Shown: piece after piece, positions 23,464-36,195 of the stretch | Layout: each line of letters starts with the position of its first letter | Numbering within the stretch: the first letter of the stretch is position 1 | DNA from: Doris montereyensis | Lineage: Eukaryota > Mollusca > Gastropoda > Nudibranchia > Dorididae | DNA length: 64,000 nucleotides | Direction: 5' to 3' | NCBI GenBank assembly: GCA_037039925.1 | Contig: JAXRKP010000080.1 | Coordinates: 250,001 to 314,000, forward strand | Position numbers and translations under genes: made by a program | The notes under the pieces: model-generated | Database searches by the model: none | Seen by the model: only the letters and a program-made list of their open reading frames with translations | Told to the model about the DNA's origin: nothing

Positions 23464-26400
23464 GTGCATGCTACATGTGTTTGTAGACATTGGATTAAGG
23501 ATTCATCCTTATATTATAAAGATCATTGGTTATTTTCGTTAGTTTTGGCATGTCATTTCAGGCATTTTTGCACTGGGACCAAGCCTCCTCCTTCTCAGAC
23601 TCATAAACACTTTGCAAACAGAAATGCGTCAGGGACTATAGGAAAGATGGCTGATTCTCTTGGTGACTTGAATGGAAAATTTGGCTGGCTGGGCAAACAT
23701 GCACCTCGATTTTTCATCAGAGGAGATCAAGTACAAGTCATTACTGAGCCCACTCAGTTTTATGAGATTTTAAAGGTATCCTAAGCTCTAGTAAAGAAAC
23801 CATAATGTTGATTTATATTCTGAGAAAGTTAATCTTTTCTTCAAACAAGTTGTCCATTATACTCACTGAGAATGAGATTGATAAAGAGAAGCAACATATT
23901 GTGATGATTCTTGGCTTGTCATTTTGATGCCTGAAGATTCTAAGAATTGTTTAGTTGGTTTTACATACACAAACGGATTATGATCTCTGTAGAATCTAAG
24001 ACCATGATACCATGGAGCCATTTTACTCAGTTTCAAATAATTTACAAACGTATTGCTATGTTTAACAATTTTACACCAGCTGTTTTCTCACCTCTATACA
24101 TCCCATTACCAGCTGTTTTTGGCCCTTATACCCTCCTATGGCAAGCTGCTTTAGGAATAATGTCAGAAATAAGTATGTTTAGGAAAACAAATTAGTAATA
24201 AGTTAATGATTGTATTAAAGTCACTGAAATTTACGGATAGTATCCAAGAATGGGTGGGCACGTTTTTAATGGGTGCGCATGACGGATTGGTCATATGATC
24301 ACAGTGGCCATATTGGATTTCTGAGCTATAAATAGAAAATACAAGAGTTTGTGGGGGAAAAGCTGTTTTGTTTTCATTTACAATAGTAGAATACTGAAAT
24401 CGTAAAAAGGTTCTCATTTGAAAGGTGTTCAATAAAAATTTGTATGACATTATGATAAAAGTTGTAAGGCCAGATTTTGTGTGTGTCTCACCCTTTAAAC
24501 AAACGTAAAAGAAAGAAAGAACTTCTATCCCCAATTTCTAAAATGTGTACAATGCTTCTCTTACACGGTCTTTTAGTAATCTTTGCTCTCTAAATTTGTG
24601 ATGGGAGTCCTGAACCCTATCATGGGTCCATATTTGTCCAAAACATATTCCACCTCCGAATCTGATTCATCAACATTGGATTCTCCACGTTTTCATATCT
24701 ATCTCAGCGTAATCGTTGTAGAATGTGTAAATAAATCAATTACCTTATAAAACTGAAGTGCTAAGCAGAACAGTAATAATGAGAAAGGAATATCAGAAGC
24801 GGAAATGAATGTAGAAGTAAAAAATAATAATAAGTATGTCGTGAATGCCAGTTCTCTAGCACTTACAATGAATATGACGACTGTCAAAATCGGTCGTGTA
24901 GTTCACCATACAACATTTTGACATGAAGAATACATATGGGAAATTTGCCATTCATCGCAAATGGGATAAAAAGTATTAGATATCTTGAAGGGTAGTAAAA
25001 CATATTATTTAAACTTTTATCATAGAGCTTCTGTCTCATTTTTATATTTGCTTTAGCTCAAAACAAGGAAAGCACGAAAGAGAGTCACCTTCGCTTCACT
25101 TTATCTTGGAAATGGACATCTTGAGGAAGATCTTGTGAGTGACGTATTTAGGATTTGATATTTTTCCACGAATAAAAGAGAATTTCAACATTTATTTTTC
25201 ATTTTACTTTTTTATTGTCAAGCATTACTACTACTAGTATTATTTATACTTAAGATTTTATTTTATCCATATTATTATTATTATTGCAATGATAATACTC
25301 ATGATGTTAATCACAATAAATGATTATAAAAGAGAGTTTCAACATGTATTTTTCACTCTTCTTCTTTTGTTATCAACCGTTACTACTAGTACTAGTGTTA
25401 TTATTTTATACCTAACATTGTATTTTATCAATATTACCATTGTGATTATTACAATGATAATACTCATGATGATAAAATATAATAACAATAAATGATGAGG
25501 ATGATGTTATCTTATTTGTAAATAAAAAAAATTTGGGATAGAGAGGGGGAGGTAGGTAGGGGACAATCGGGGAGGGAGAGAAAGAGAGGGTGGAGATGGG
25601 AATATCTGAGGAGTCATGAATACAGAAACAAACTAACAAAAGTGAAGGAAAGTGAATGGAAGATCCCTTCACAATAGTAAATTACAGTTACAAGTCATAA
25701 AAGTGAATGTTCTCAAACCCATGTAATTATTATTATTGCTAGTTGTAAATGGTGGGTTAACCGATTAATTTGAAAATAAAATCTTGGAGGTTATGAGAAA
25801 CCAAAAGAGTAAAACATAGAAAAGATTATACTGGGGTAATTGAAAAAACAAAATCAAAAAGAAACTTGATAATGTTTTAATCAATGTATTTTTACTGTAC
25901 TGTAGATAAAATCTAGTTCTAGAACAAAGTGGATCTGAAACTGGGTCTTTTGGTCAGTCATGATTATGATTTGAAATTGAAAAAATAGAAGTGGCACTAG
26001 ATGGAGGCTAAAAGGCATCCAGTTTTGACCAAATTATTTCATTTTGAAACTTTTGAATGGAGTAGTACTCACACTACTCACAGATGGAGTTGACACACTG
26101 CATTGATACATTTTTCAACTATATAATATGTAGTGGCAATTTTAGATCCTCTACACAGATTTGCAGGCATCAGCCAAAAAATTAGCTTTGGCTATAAGCA
26201 CAATGGGGGCTCTCTGAACTATTTTTTGTATAATAACATTATTAATATTATTACTAAGGGCTGAGGCATTTGACCAACAGGGGATCTCTTCTTCTGAAGA
26301 CTGTCTTTAACTCCTATTGAGTTTACTTCTACTTAATTTATTATTGTTATTACTATTATTCTGACATCATTTTAAGCAGTAGACATAAACAGTGCTCTAA

Positions 26401-29400
26401 TTTCAATTCTTGTATGATTAGGTGTCGTGCATGAGAGAGGCTTGTGAAACTGCAGCTCAGCATCCATCTGATTCCTTTGAAGTGAACATCCTTTGGATTC
26501 AACTCGAGGGTCAAGGGGTAAAGAAAATTCCAGAACAATGCTGTGTCCTCTGATGGCGACCTTTCCTAATGTTCATATTGCGTTGTACCACACTCCAGAT
26601 CTCAGGGTCTCTTAAGGCGCATCTTGCCAGATCGTTTCAATGAGACTATTGGCCTGACTCATGTTAAGATATACTTGTTTGATAACAGCTTTGTTATCAG
26701 TGGGTGAGTGATATTCTCTTATTTGTAGTCATAGGCCATTTTAATTTTTTTTTTTATTCTTTACAAGTAAATGGATAGAAAAAGAAAAGGAGACATTAAG
26801 AAAAAATGAACCATACTTTTTTCATTAAATCTCTTATCATGTTTAAGACTTAAAGACTTTTTAAAATACATTTTTGTTGGTGTTAGGGTAATAGGTGTAT
26901 CTGACTAATTTGTTGCATTTGATTTTTAAAAGTTTCTTGCTTGTTTTGTTTTTCACAGAATCTTATAAATAATGGATTTCCATCAATTGATAAAAATTCT
27001 TCTGTGACCAATTTAAGCAGATTTTACTCAATTTGAAAATATAAAGTTTTTTGATAGTTTGTGTGGAAAAAGTCAATAATTTTTGCTTATGCAGTGATGA
27101 TACTTACATCTGTCTTTTTTCAGTGCCAACTTGAGCCATGACTATTTCACAAATAGACAAGATCGTTATATTCTCTTCAATGACTGTCCAGAACTGGCTG
27201 ATTTCTTCCAAGCCCTGGTCAAAGCAATCATGTCATTCTCTTTACAATTGTCACCGGACGATTCCCTTCAGCTAGCACCGGACTGGCAAAGCCATCCATA
27301 TGAAGGTTATTTTCTTAAATTTGTTAGAATATTGAAGAATTTCATAAAGGATTGAAATCAAGTATGAAGTAAGCATTGACACAAAGATTAAACTGATTTA
27401 TTAGAAAATAGAAATTTAAATTACAGATCATGGCAGTGAAATCACTTCATTGTAAAGTTGTTTCTTTATCAAATAAAAGTCATAGGATAAAATACGAAAG
27501 AATCCACTCTTTACTCTTTGAATTATGAATGGCTCACAAAATTGGGCATTACCCCAGTGAAACATTCAATGAGTTCAAGCTAAGTTTTACTTCCATGAGA
27601 TAATTAAACTCAAGAAAATAAGTTTGCTAGAATCACATTCTGGTTGTAAGATTGGGATAGAGAGTAGAGAAATAAGTAACTGACATGATGAAATTAGACC
27701 AACTTTGAGGCTGTATACAATAGCCAAGTGTTAAGGTTCCTGGACTTGGGATCATGAAATCCTGGGTTCTCAATCCTAGTAATACTAGGTGCAATGTTGT
27801 GCTCCTTGGGCAAGGCACAACAGATATTTCCCCACTTTACCCAGAAGAGTTAATCAGTTAATATGAAGAAGAAAGTTGAAATTATATATGAATATAATGC
27901 TAAGTTTTGTCCTTCTATTGAAGTGATTATTTTAACAGGTTCGAAATTAAATATACCGGTTCATTACTATTACTAGGCATATTTTTCAAGTCAATTTAAC
28001 TTGTGACAGCAAATCTTGCAATAGAAAGCAGCCTGTAAGTGGTCTAGATTTGAAATTTCGAACGGTATTGGATAATTGAAAAACATCAACAATTTAACAC
28101 TAATTGAAAATTATGAAGATAACTTTGGGTTTTTTTAATCCATAGAAAAATTTGATATCATATAGCCGTTGTAATCAAGTGAAATTTGTATGAAAATGTT
28201 CATGCTATTTCTTAATAGATACAGATGATGGATCTGCTTTCAAAATATCAGCCAGAGAGAAGATTGAAAGTCTTCTGATGCAGAGTTCTTCAGACAGTGA
28301 TATAAGCTCTTTAACAGGGGAAAGAAGTTCATCGGAGTCGCACGTTTCAGATCCTGATGCAGATACAGTTGTTTATCCCTTGATTCAAATGGGTCCCTTT
28401 GGCATTAAACATGATGAGGCTGCAATGCTAGACCTTTTACGATTATCAAAGCCATCCGATCATGTATTGCTGGCAACAGGCTATTTCAACCTCACAGACC
28501 AGTACTCAAATTCGATAGTAGATGACGCAAGAGCAAAATTTAATATACTAATGGCTTCGCCTCAGGTAAGAATTTCTCAAGCTCATCGTTGGTACACATT
28601 CTATTTTTCAGTGTTCTTGCCTTGTTATTGGAAAGATAAAATATGAAGACTCTTCTCCATGATACTCTTTTTCTCTTCTTTGTTTGGAGAATATACTTTT
28701 ATCACAGCCTGGATGAAAATAATTGCCTCCTTTCCTGTCTATAGAGGTACATAAAATGTAGACTGAAGTTCTAAACGTGATTGTAGTTGAAAAGGTGATT
28801 GACATTATTTTGTTTGCAATTTAAATACTTTGTTGCAGAGCAACACTTCTTGTTTATATCAAACAAGCATGTTAGTTACACCCCAAGTGATATCAAGTAC
28901 GATCATCAGATCGAGTCAGTACTCAATGCTGAATGAACAACACTGTTCCAACTTTTTAATCACAAACCCTTTTTATAGTGGCGAGTTAGCTGAATGAAAA
29001 TTCTACTCAAAGACTTGGTACAATCAATTTTACCTTAATTTAAGTCACATCTGATAGAAAATTATCTCAGCCCAAAACAATCTTGTCATGATTTAAAGCG
29101 GACATGCAAAATATGGTTACTCTTTGTGGCATATCAACAGAGCCTCTGGCAAACAAAGAACGACCCACTCAGAATTTTACACATAGATGTTGACAGTGAA
29201 AATTGCAAACACTGTACGTCTGAAATAAAGTCATATTCTTATTTAGGTTAACAACGCTTTTGTTTCTTATGTCTTATTAAGTTCACTTTATGACTCTATG
29301 TTCAAGCCTATCTCCGATTATGTTGACAAATGTAAATACCTGATTGCAATGAATGATCAAACCATGAAACTCTGCTGGCCATCATTTAAACCAATGCATC

Positions 29401-32400
29401 ACACAATTATATTACATTCACGTATTAAGTTCACTTTATGACTCTATGTTCAAGCCTATTTCCGATCATGTTGACAAATGTAAATACCTGATTGCAATGA
29501 ATGATCAAACCATGAAACTCTGCTGGCCATCATTTAAACCAATGCATCACACAATTATATTACATTCACGTCAAGATAAAACGTTTTTTCCTAATTCTTT
29601 CAATACTGCAAATTTGTTGGTCAATGCTGGTGGTTACCATCCCCGTCACTATACCTGTCAATGTTAGTAGACACACTAGTGTGGTCCAAGAAATGAAGCA
29701 GTTACAATAGGTATCCTTTTTTTCCATTGATTTTAAAAAAAGAAAAGAATCCTATGTAAGGCTAATTTTTGTGTTTGTGTTAAAAAAAGAATTAAGCTCC
29801 TCCATGGTTATTACGGTGCATAGAGCCTGAGCTAATCCCACGTTTTCATAACGTATAGTGGAATAAATGATGATACTTCATCTCCCCAGCTTTGTTACCC
29901 ACTTGCATGTGGGTCAGGTGAAGAAACGGGAGTAATGCATATTAAGCACTGATTCCAAGGAGCACAATGTTGGACGACAGTATCGCCAAAATATTAAAAC
30001 CCAGGAGGTCATGATGTCAGTGACACTAATGACAGCCTAACCACTAGACTTTTGACGCCACTTTTGTCTCCTTTCATTTCATGATTATGAGTCATGACAG
30101 ATGAAAAAAATAGTGTGCTTGCATTAAAAGAATATGTTTAGATCTAGATCTTTCTTCCTCTGGCTCAGTGCAACAAAATAGACATTGTAGTTTTGCAGAA
30201 TGTAGCAAATTATGCACTGCATATACAATTGAATATAACAGAAGGGGAGAAAAACAAACCAATGGAAAGCAAAACAAAATAAGCCCCACACACAAAATCC
30301 CAACAAAACAAACAACAATCCAAAACAACAAACCCTAACAATAAGAATACCCCAAAAGACACTAACAAATTAAACCAACTCAAACAATTCCCCGTCTCTA
30401 TATGAATAATCTACAAATTAATATAGAGCAGATAAGAAAGCTTTGATTTGAAACAAGTTTTGGCATCATTTTCATCATATTTATCTGTCTAATGCATCCT
30501 TTGAAATCTTATCTGCATAAAAAATCAAATTCTCTTTTTCTTTAAAGGCAAACGGATTCCTAGGGGCTAAAGGCATTGCTGGTGCTATACCATATTCATA
30601 CATATACCTCGCCCACCAGTTTTATGATAAAGTAACTGAAAGAGGACACAATCAGAGAGTTCAGTTGTTGGAGTATGAAAGAGATGGATGGACATTTCAT
30701 GGTAAAGGATTATGGTATTACTTGCCTTCTCAAGCTCTTCCATCGATGACTTTAGTAGGATCTCCGAATTTTGGTAAGAATTTCAAGAACAATTTTCACG
30801 GAAAAGAAAAAGAAGAGAGAAAGAGAGGGACAGACTGGCAGAGAAAATTGCTAAATGATATGACTGAAGTGATGTTGGGAAAGTCGAGTCGGGTGGCTTT
30901 GACACACCGCCAGCTGACTGCTTTGATGATCTCGAATAGTTGACTGTTTGGTTTATCAAAGCATAAACTCTCTACAATGGATGCTGCATAAGTTGACTTT
31001 GCATAAGTCTATTTTTTATCTAAGTCAACATTTTTTTACAGTCCCATCCCCAAACATTTTTTAGTTCATAAAAAACTGTTTACGTCAACATCGAGTTAAG
31101 TAACAAGCCTTTCATTCAAGTTTAAGTCAATCTTTTTTCACGGCCTGTTGTCGGTAAAGTGAATGAAAATACGATTACATGAGTCGATGTTTTAATGGCA
31201 TCCACGGCTGTCGAGCCCCAAATTAGAACACGATCAATACAGATATACATGAACTTGTATTTATGATTATTAAATGTTCCTCAACTTGACTTCATCCTGC
31301 ATCAGAAGATCCAATTAATGCAAGTTAAAATCCACTCAGGTGTTGGCATGTGGTCAGCCATATGGCCTGTTGTCTGTTTCACCTTTCTCCAAGTTAATCG
31401 TATTCCGCTGTTTACCGTACTGGCATGCTAGAAAACAAAGTAGATGAGAGAGCCATATATGGCTTTATGGTCTTTTACCAGTCTGTAATTCATATCTACA
31501 TTGATTTTATGAGTATGGAAGGTATAGTGATCGTGATACTTGATAGGAGACTATTTTTTTCAAGTAAGTAGCATCTTACAGCTCCAACTGCAGCTGATAG
31601 CTGTCCGTGTGAAAATGAAAGACTAATTTTAATACTGGTCAAGCAAACTGCATTCGTTTGGCCATGTCGGCATGGCACAGATACATCAGGTCTATTGTAT
31701 TGTTTTTATAATAGTCAATATAAATATGTAATTATAAGCTATATTTTGTTTCCGCCATGTGGAATTTGTCATACTAAGGAAAAGTCAACTCTCCCAGCCA
31801 AAAAATTATTCCCCTAAACAAAACATTTTAAAAAAAATATATAAGGAAACAGTTTAATAAGCTATTTTTTCAAGAAAATGTGATCATTGATAAATTTGTA
31901 AACTGTGTTATTTAGCACTCTAAACACACTATTCTTCTTTCTTTCTTATGGCAGGTTTCAGATCTGTTCACAGAGATTTAGAATGCCAGCTGGCCTTAGT
32001 TACAACAAATCAATCGTTGAAAGAGCAGCTTAGACAGGTAAGCATAGAGTCGATTTTTTTTTTAAACACTATGGAGTATTGTGTATTTAATTAGAAAGTA
32101 TGTAATACAGCAGGAAAGTATGTAAGACAAATGGAAATAAATAATACAAATCACAAAAAGTATTTTTTGGGAAAAGGAGAAAAAGGAATTGGGGGGGGGG
32201 GGGTGGATGCAAAATAAAGATGAAAAAAAAAACATCAAAGGATTATGAAATACAAAACCAAGCATTTAGATTCAGCTGCCTCTTTTTTCCATTTTGATTG
32301 CATTACTCCTATACTTTGATCGGTAATGAATGTGTATTTTTAATTGCAATGTGTAATCCTAAGTTTTCGTATTTATCCTTGGACAATATTTATGAGCACC

Positions 32401-32699
32401 TCAAATTTCTCTCTGATTTTAAGAACACTTTTCAAGCAAACTGTCTACAGTAGCCTGGTGTATATTATGTATGTATTTTATATATATATATATATATACA
32501 CACACTTTTTCTTCATAACTTTTTGTTTTCATTCTTTCCATAGGAACATGTACATATGTATTCAACATCTCAACCAGTGACATCACAAACTTTTCAAAAG
32601 GCAGATAGATTTGTTCCTTTATGGATTGACTTACTACCTATATCACAAAACATTTTTTCTAGCTTACAAAAAACCCAAAGTCATTTTTCACTGATTTAA
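23464..32699 (+). CDS. PGS1: CDP-diacylglycerol-glycerol-3-phosphate 3-phosphatidyltransferase
   Basis: Mitochondrial phosphatidylglycerophosphate synthase of the phospholipase-D fold: CDP-diacylglycerol + glycerol-3-phosphate gives PGP + CMP, the committed step to cardiolipin. Exons: 23464 or 23562-23775, 25057-25134, 26422-26703, 27124-27305, 28219-28565, 30548-30773, 31955-32037, 32544-32699; GT-AG, phases agree. HKD motif 1 is HVKIYLFDNSFVISG with FTNRQDRYILF; motif 2 is FHGKGLWYYL with GSPNFGFRSVHRDLE. Other marks are ASLYLGNGHLEEDL, YPLIQMGPFGI, LLATGYFNLT and FLGAKGIAGAIP. The first exon may start at 23463 (acceptor TTTTTTTTTAG, ATG 23464, about 555 residues as in other animals) or at 23562 with an unseen upstream exon. 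Exon 3 lacks one base at each of two sites (near 26493 and 26606). Confidence 0.93.
24060..24920. repeat. Dispersed repeat family R1, copy 1
   Basis: About 860 bp in the first PGS1 intron aligns in the same orientation with 40800-41930. Shared stretches include CATTACCAG, TTTACAATAGTAGAATACTG, ATAAATAGAAAAT, GCTCTCTAAATT and AATAAATCAAT. There is no clear ORF or terminal repeat. It is probably an old non-autonomous transposon or LINE tail. Confidence 0.7.
25135..26421. other. PGS1 intron 2, simple sequence
   Basis: AT-rich intron with a duplicated AT segment: 25176-25300 resembles 25319-25490 (both run AGAGAGTTTCAACAT-like, TTTTTCA, then TACTACTAG and ATTATTTTATAC). A purine-rich patch lies at 25540-25600. 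There is no gene. Confidence 0.5.
27700..27850 (+). repeat. tRNA-derived SINE, copy 1
   Basis: It contains an A-box-like TAGCCAAGTGTTAAGG and a B-box-like GGGTTCTCAATCC about 40 bases on. Then comes GTGCTCCTTGGGCAAGGCAC, the body motif widespread in animal tRNA-type SINEs. It lies in the PGS1 intron after exon 4. A related copy in the other orientation is at 29880-30065. Confidence 0.7.
28850..29670. other. Unrecognised intronic segment with open frames
   Basis: PGS1 intron between exons 5 and 6. Frame 29446-29667 (plus) reads FKPISDHVDKCKYLIAMNDQ and continues without stops, but I recognise no family. It is largely the product of the 148 bp duplication listed separately. It could be a relic of a repeat-encoded protein. 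Confidence 0.3.
29275..29570. repeat. 148 bp tandem duplication, two near-identical copies
   Basis: Unit 29275-29422 is repeated at 29423-29570, both starting TATTAAGTTCACTTTATGAC. I see only two differences (CTCCGATTATG against TTCCGATCATG). The high identity means a recent duplication or an assembly duplication. Confidence 0.92.
29880..30065 (-). repeat. tRNA-derived SINE, copy 2
   Basis: On the minus strand: TCTAGTGGTTAGGCTGTCA (A-box-like), CTCCTGGGTTTTAAT (decayed B box), then GTGCTCCTTGGAATCAGTGC, matching the body of the SINE at 27700-27850. It lies in the same PGS1 intron as the 148 bp duplication. Confidence 0.65.
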
Positions 32700-32703
32700 T
32701 AAA
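32698..32703 (+). promoter_or_regulatory. Candidate PGS1 polyadenylation signal
   Basis: AATAAA overlaps the PGS1 TAA stop codon. A second candidate, AAAATAAATTG, lies at about 32780. Either could direct 3'-end formation. The overlapping one would leave almost no 3' UTR, so the second is more likely in use. Confidence 0.35.
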
Positions 32704-32984
32704 AAATATGTCATTCTATCAATCATGCTGGCTTAAAAGGAATGCTTTCAACTTTCTTCCATGTTTGTCTTGTAGGACATGAAAATAAATTGTTTGTGGA
32801 AGATGAAAGATTTCATTGATTGCATTCAAAAAAGAGCATATGAGATTTGTTTTGAGACTGTCAGTAGTGTCAGTGATTTACAGCATTCAGCATCCCTCAC
32901 AACTTATCATTACTATTTTTAAATCAGAAAACCACACATTTAGCTTTGTCTTAATCTTATTATGGGGGGGGGGGAGGCTCCTGA

Positions 32985-33400
32985 AGTGATTTTTTTTGCT
33001 TTTAAGGGTTTTTGTTTTTAGTGTGTACATGAGGAACTGTAAAAATACAGTCGTCCTACATCATTGAAAAGTTTGTAGCGTTATTGGTTGCCATAGAAAC
33101 GGCCGCCATCTCGGATTTTGAGCCAATTTTCAAAATCTATCTTCCTCCTTAGTTATGAATGAAATCACTCAAAACCTGTGCAGATCGTCTTTTCCATTCA
33201 ATATCTAAAGAGTGACGCTGTTTTTAAAATATATGTTGGATTTTGTTTTTAAAGAAATTTTTAAAATAATATATATCGTGAATATACAAAAACGGCATTA
33301 GCAGCCAATATGTTTTACTGCCATTTTCTGTCAGTGTTAGGTGATGTATGTCAATTTTGACTGTTTTTACCTACCCTCACCTACAAAATATTTTGTGAAG
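32985..33400. repeat. Dispersed repeat family R2, copy 1
   Basis: It aligns in the same orientation with 52660-53410. Shared stretches include TACAGTCRTCCTA, GTTTGTAGCGT, AAAATCTATC, CTCCTTAGTTATGAAT and ACCTACAAAATATTTTGT-type sequence near the end. This copy is about 400 bp. The other has an extra internal segment of about 350 bp. Confidence 0.7.
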
Positions 33401-35040
33401 AATAAAATTATATAATATGGACACTTTTCTGCCATAAACATAGATAAATGAACCTAAATATGCAAAGAACAGAAAATCAACCTTGAGTTCCAAACTCACC
33501 ATCCAGGTGATGCATCCCTGACCCCAATATTACTACAATTGCACAATAATACAAAGGAGCTACGGGTGGAGTGAAGTCAAATGAAAAAAACGACTATAAG
33601 TGACAACTCCACCAATAAAGATGGAATAAACACGTGACGTTGGTATAATTTATACTCTTACAATCAACAAACAAGAAATATCTTCTAGATCTAAATAATA
33701 ATGGCATCACACAAGATGTCAAAAGAAAACCAGAAAGGAAGAAGAAAGAAAGAAAAGACGGTAATGATAAGAAGAATGTGTAGAAGGGTAAGTGAAAATA
33801 TATAGGAGTGAGAATGGAAGGTTCAGATCCAGAATTTTTTTAGAATGAAATACATAAAATGAAAATAAGTAAGTCATTAGAAAGAGATAGAGAGGAGAGA
33901 GAAAAAGAAAAAAGTAATAAAAGGCTAGAAAGAGATAGAGAGGAGAGAGAAAAGAAAAAAAAGGAAAGAAAGAGAGAGAGTTAGAGCATGGGAAACAAAA
34001 ACGAAAGAAGAGATAAGACTAGATCTATATCTCACTGGGATTAATTAGTATTTAGATCTAGATTCTTTATATTTTGATTTGTTGTTTGACGAAGGGTCCC
34101 ATTTTCAGAGTAGGCCGATCTTGAGGGCTGTCTTAGAGGCCGATGCGCCCTGGCCGACTAATCTGTAGTGTTTAGCTAAAGGAAGATCAGTGAAATTACA
34201 TCTGAATTATCTTTTCTTGTATTTATAGTCATAAATGTATCGAGTATAATAATTGAACTTTATATTACATCTTTTCTGTTATAATCTGAGTTGTGGTTTA
34301 GCACAATATGTTAAGTTTCAATATAAAGATACTCTTTTGTCTTCATCCTCACCCTTTCCAACTACGCATTTTTTTAATGAAAACCTCATCAAACCAGCAG
34401 CTAAAGTAAACTGAAACACTACTGAAACTCAATCTGTAGACGACCTCTACTACACTTTACATTTTTACAAGTAAAAGCCGGTTTCGATTTTAAATATTGT
34501 TGATGATACTATTTTTTTATACTCCTCTTTTTCGTTTTGGATTTATTAGTTGATTTATCTCATTCTTGTCCAGAGAATTTTGAGATTCATATGAGAGTTG
34601 ATGTGATTTAGTGGAGTTCTATGTTACTAAATTAGATCTAGATCTAGATCTATCTAGAGCTAGAGATTCAAGATCTAGGTCTATCTTAAGCTAGCTAGAT
34701 CTAGATTTAGATTGTAGATCTTGATTAAAGTTGGTTAGGCGGTATTTTCTCAAGTTTGTGCTGTCTCGAATCTCAGCTCTCTGCCACCATTGATCGTTTT
34801 CAACAATTAACTGTTCATACACTTGGATTATTTAATTTACTGTATATTTCTTAAATTGTTCTGGGTTGAATCTGCGGACCTCTAGATCTAGATTTAGTCA
34901 AAATAATTCCCCTCACTTTAACATGTCACCTCTGTAAGAATCTAGATCAGCTTGACTGTTATTGTTTCATAGCACTGTATCAGTGTCAGATCTACTATTT
35001 AAAAAAAATTGTACCAACATCTAGATCTACACTTTCTTAA
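33400..35040. other. Repeat-rich spacer with A/G-rich and TAGATC-rich patches
   Basis: No gene is seen. 33840-33990 is purine-rich with a duplicated AGAAAGAGATAGAGAGGAGA unit. 34625-34720 is packed with TAGATC and CTAGATCTAGATC variants. It lies between PGS1 and the THAP-like exon. Confidence 0.6.
34625..34720. repeat. TAGATC-rich palindromic simple sequence
   Basis: Overlapping TCTAGATCTAGATCTA-type motifs, each a short palindrome. The same motif is scattered through the window (for example 21640-21680, 21785-21805, 30140-30150 and 34880-34890). Confidence 0.8.
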
Positions 35041-35041
35041 A

Positions 35042-35335
35042 ATGCTGAGAAAGTGTTCTGTGTTTAATTGCTGCTCAAAATATAAAAGTGACAAGACAGG
35101 CAAAAGAGTCAATATATAAATTTCCAAAGGACATGCAAAAACAAAATGACTGGGTGGAGGCTTTACCAAACAAGATAAATTTAGCTGATGTGACTGAATA
35201 TATGGGCGCCTGCTCCCTTCATTGGCCTGAAGATGTTGAAAAAAGATTGAAAATTGAAAGGTTGGTGGCAAGATTCCTATGCCAATATCAATATTTCTTG
35301 TTGATAATGATAGTCCTATATCATGTATTCCCAAC
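35042..35335 (+). pseudogene. THAP-type zinc-finger exon or relic
   Basis: From ATG 35042 the frame gives a Met-Leu-Arg-Lys start with C-x4-C (CSVFNC). After a shift it gives YKFPKDMQKQNDWVEALPNK and ends CSLHWPEDVEKR, so C-x4-C ... FP ... W ... C-x2-H is complete as in THAP DNA-binding domains. A PISIF-like tail follows after another shift near 35275 (one C missing from a CC run). No downstream exon was found. It may be a first exon with consensus errors, or a captured THAP from a P-element-like transposon; the TIR element starts 50 bp on. Confidence 0.5.
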
Positions 35336-35382
35336 AAAAAAAAAAACAAACTGTGAAAGCTACAGCAGAAGCTCGTTTGTTA

Positions 35383-36174
35383 AATATTCAGGGTTCCCAC
35401 TCATCCTGGAAAACTGGAAAGTCTTGGAATTTGGTTGGGAGAAATTAAGACTTGAAAAATCTTGGAATTTTTATGAAATATCGATAGTTATTTTAGCGCT
35501 ATTCACATACTCTTGGTAGAAAGTTTCAGGCTTGACTTGACTAAGGAAATTTGACTTTCCCTCTTTCATTAATTGTCTTTTATCTTGCTGTCCTCTTAAT
35601 TCATCCTTTCCATTCCTTTTCAATATCAAAGTGGTTATTCGACCCGGTCCCAATAACACCCACACTATTCGACACGCTTGGGCCTATTGTGACACAGACT
35701 ATTTATGTAAAATGACGCCATAATCTAAACCGCGATGCCCAGAACCTTTTTAAAATAACTTTCCCGGTAGCCTACTCTATAATAACGTAGTGTAGTACCT
35801 ACTGGGATATTTACCTATTAAAAAATACATAAAATGGGTAATAAAAATCGCCAATCCATGCTCCTAAAAAATGAGTTCACTGAAAGGTATGAAAGGTCTA
35901 CTTCCGTTTACTTTTTCCCCCGCACACTATTGGGACACGAGTCCGAATAAAACCCACGCTTATTGGGACCCGGATCTGAATAAGGACAGCTTTTCAATAT
36001 ATTTCTTTTTGTTTTGTTTTTGCCCAATTTTACTTTTTTTTATAGCTTGGATTAGGATACTTCATAATCCAAGAGTGGTAGGACTGTTTGAAATGTCTTG
36101 AAAAATTTCATGTTTGCATGGAAAGCTCTTGGGATTATTTTTTAAAAAAAAATCGAGTGGAAACCTTGAATATT
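35383..36174. mobile_element. Non-autonomous DNA element with ~20 bp terminal inverted repeats
   Basis: The left end AATATTCAGGGTTCCCACTC and the reverse complement of the right end AATATTCAAGGTTTCCACTC match at 18 of 20 positions. The body is 790 bp with no intact ORF. It contains repeated CCCAATAACACCC and GACCCGG-type sequence. The segment near 35488-35560 recurs at 16110-16165, so the family is dispersed. Confidence 0.6.
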
Positions 36175-36195
36175 GATGAAATGAATGATTTTAAT

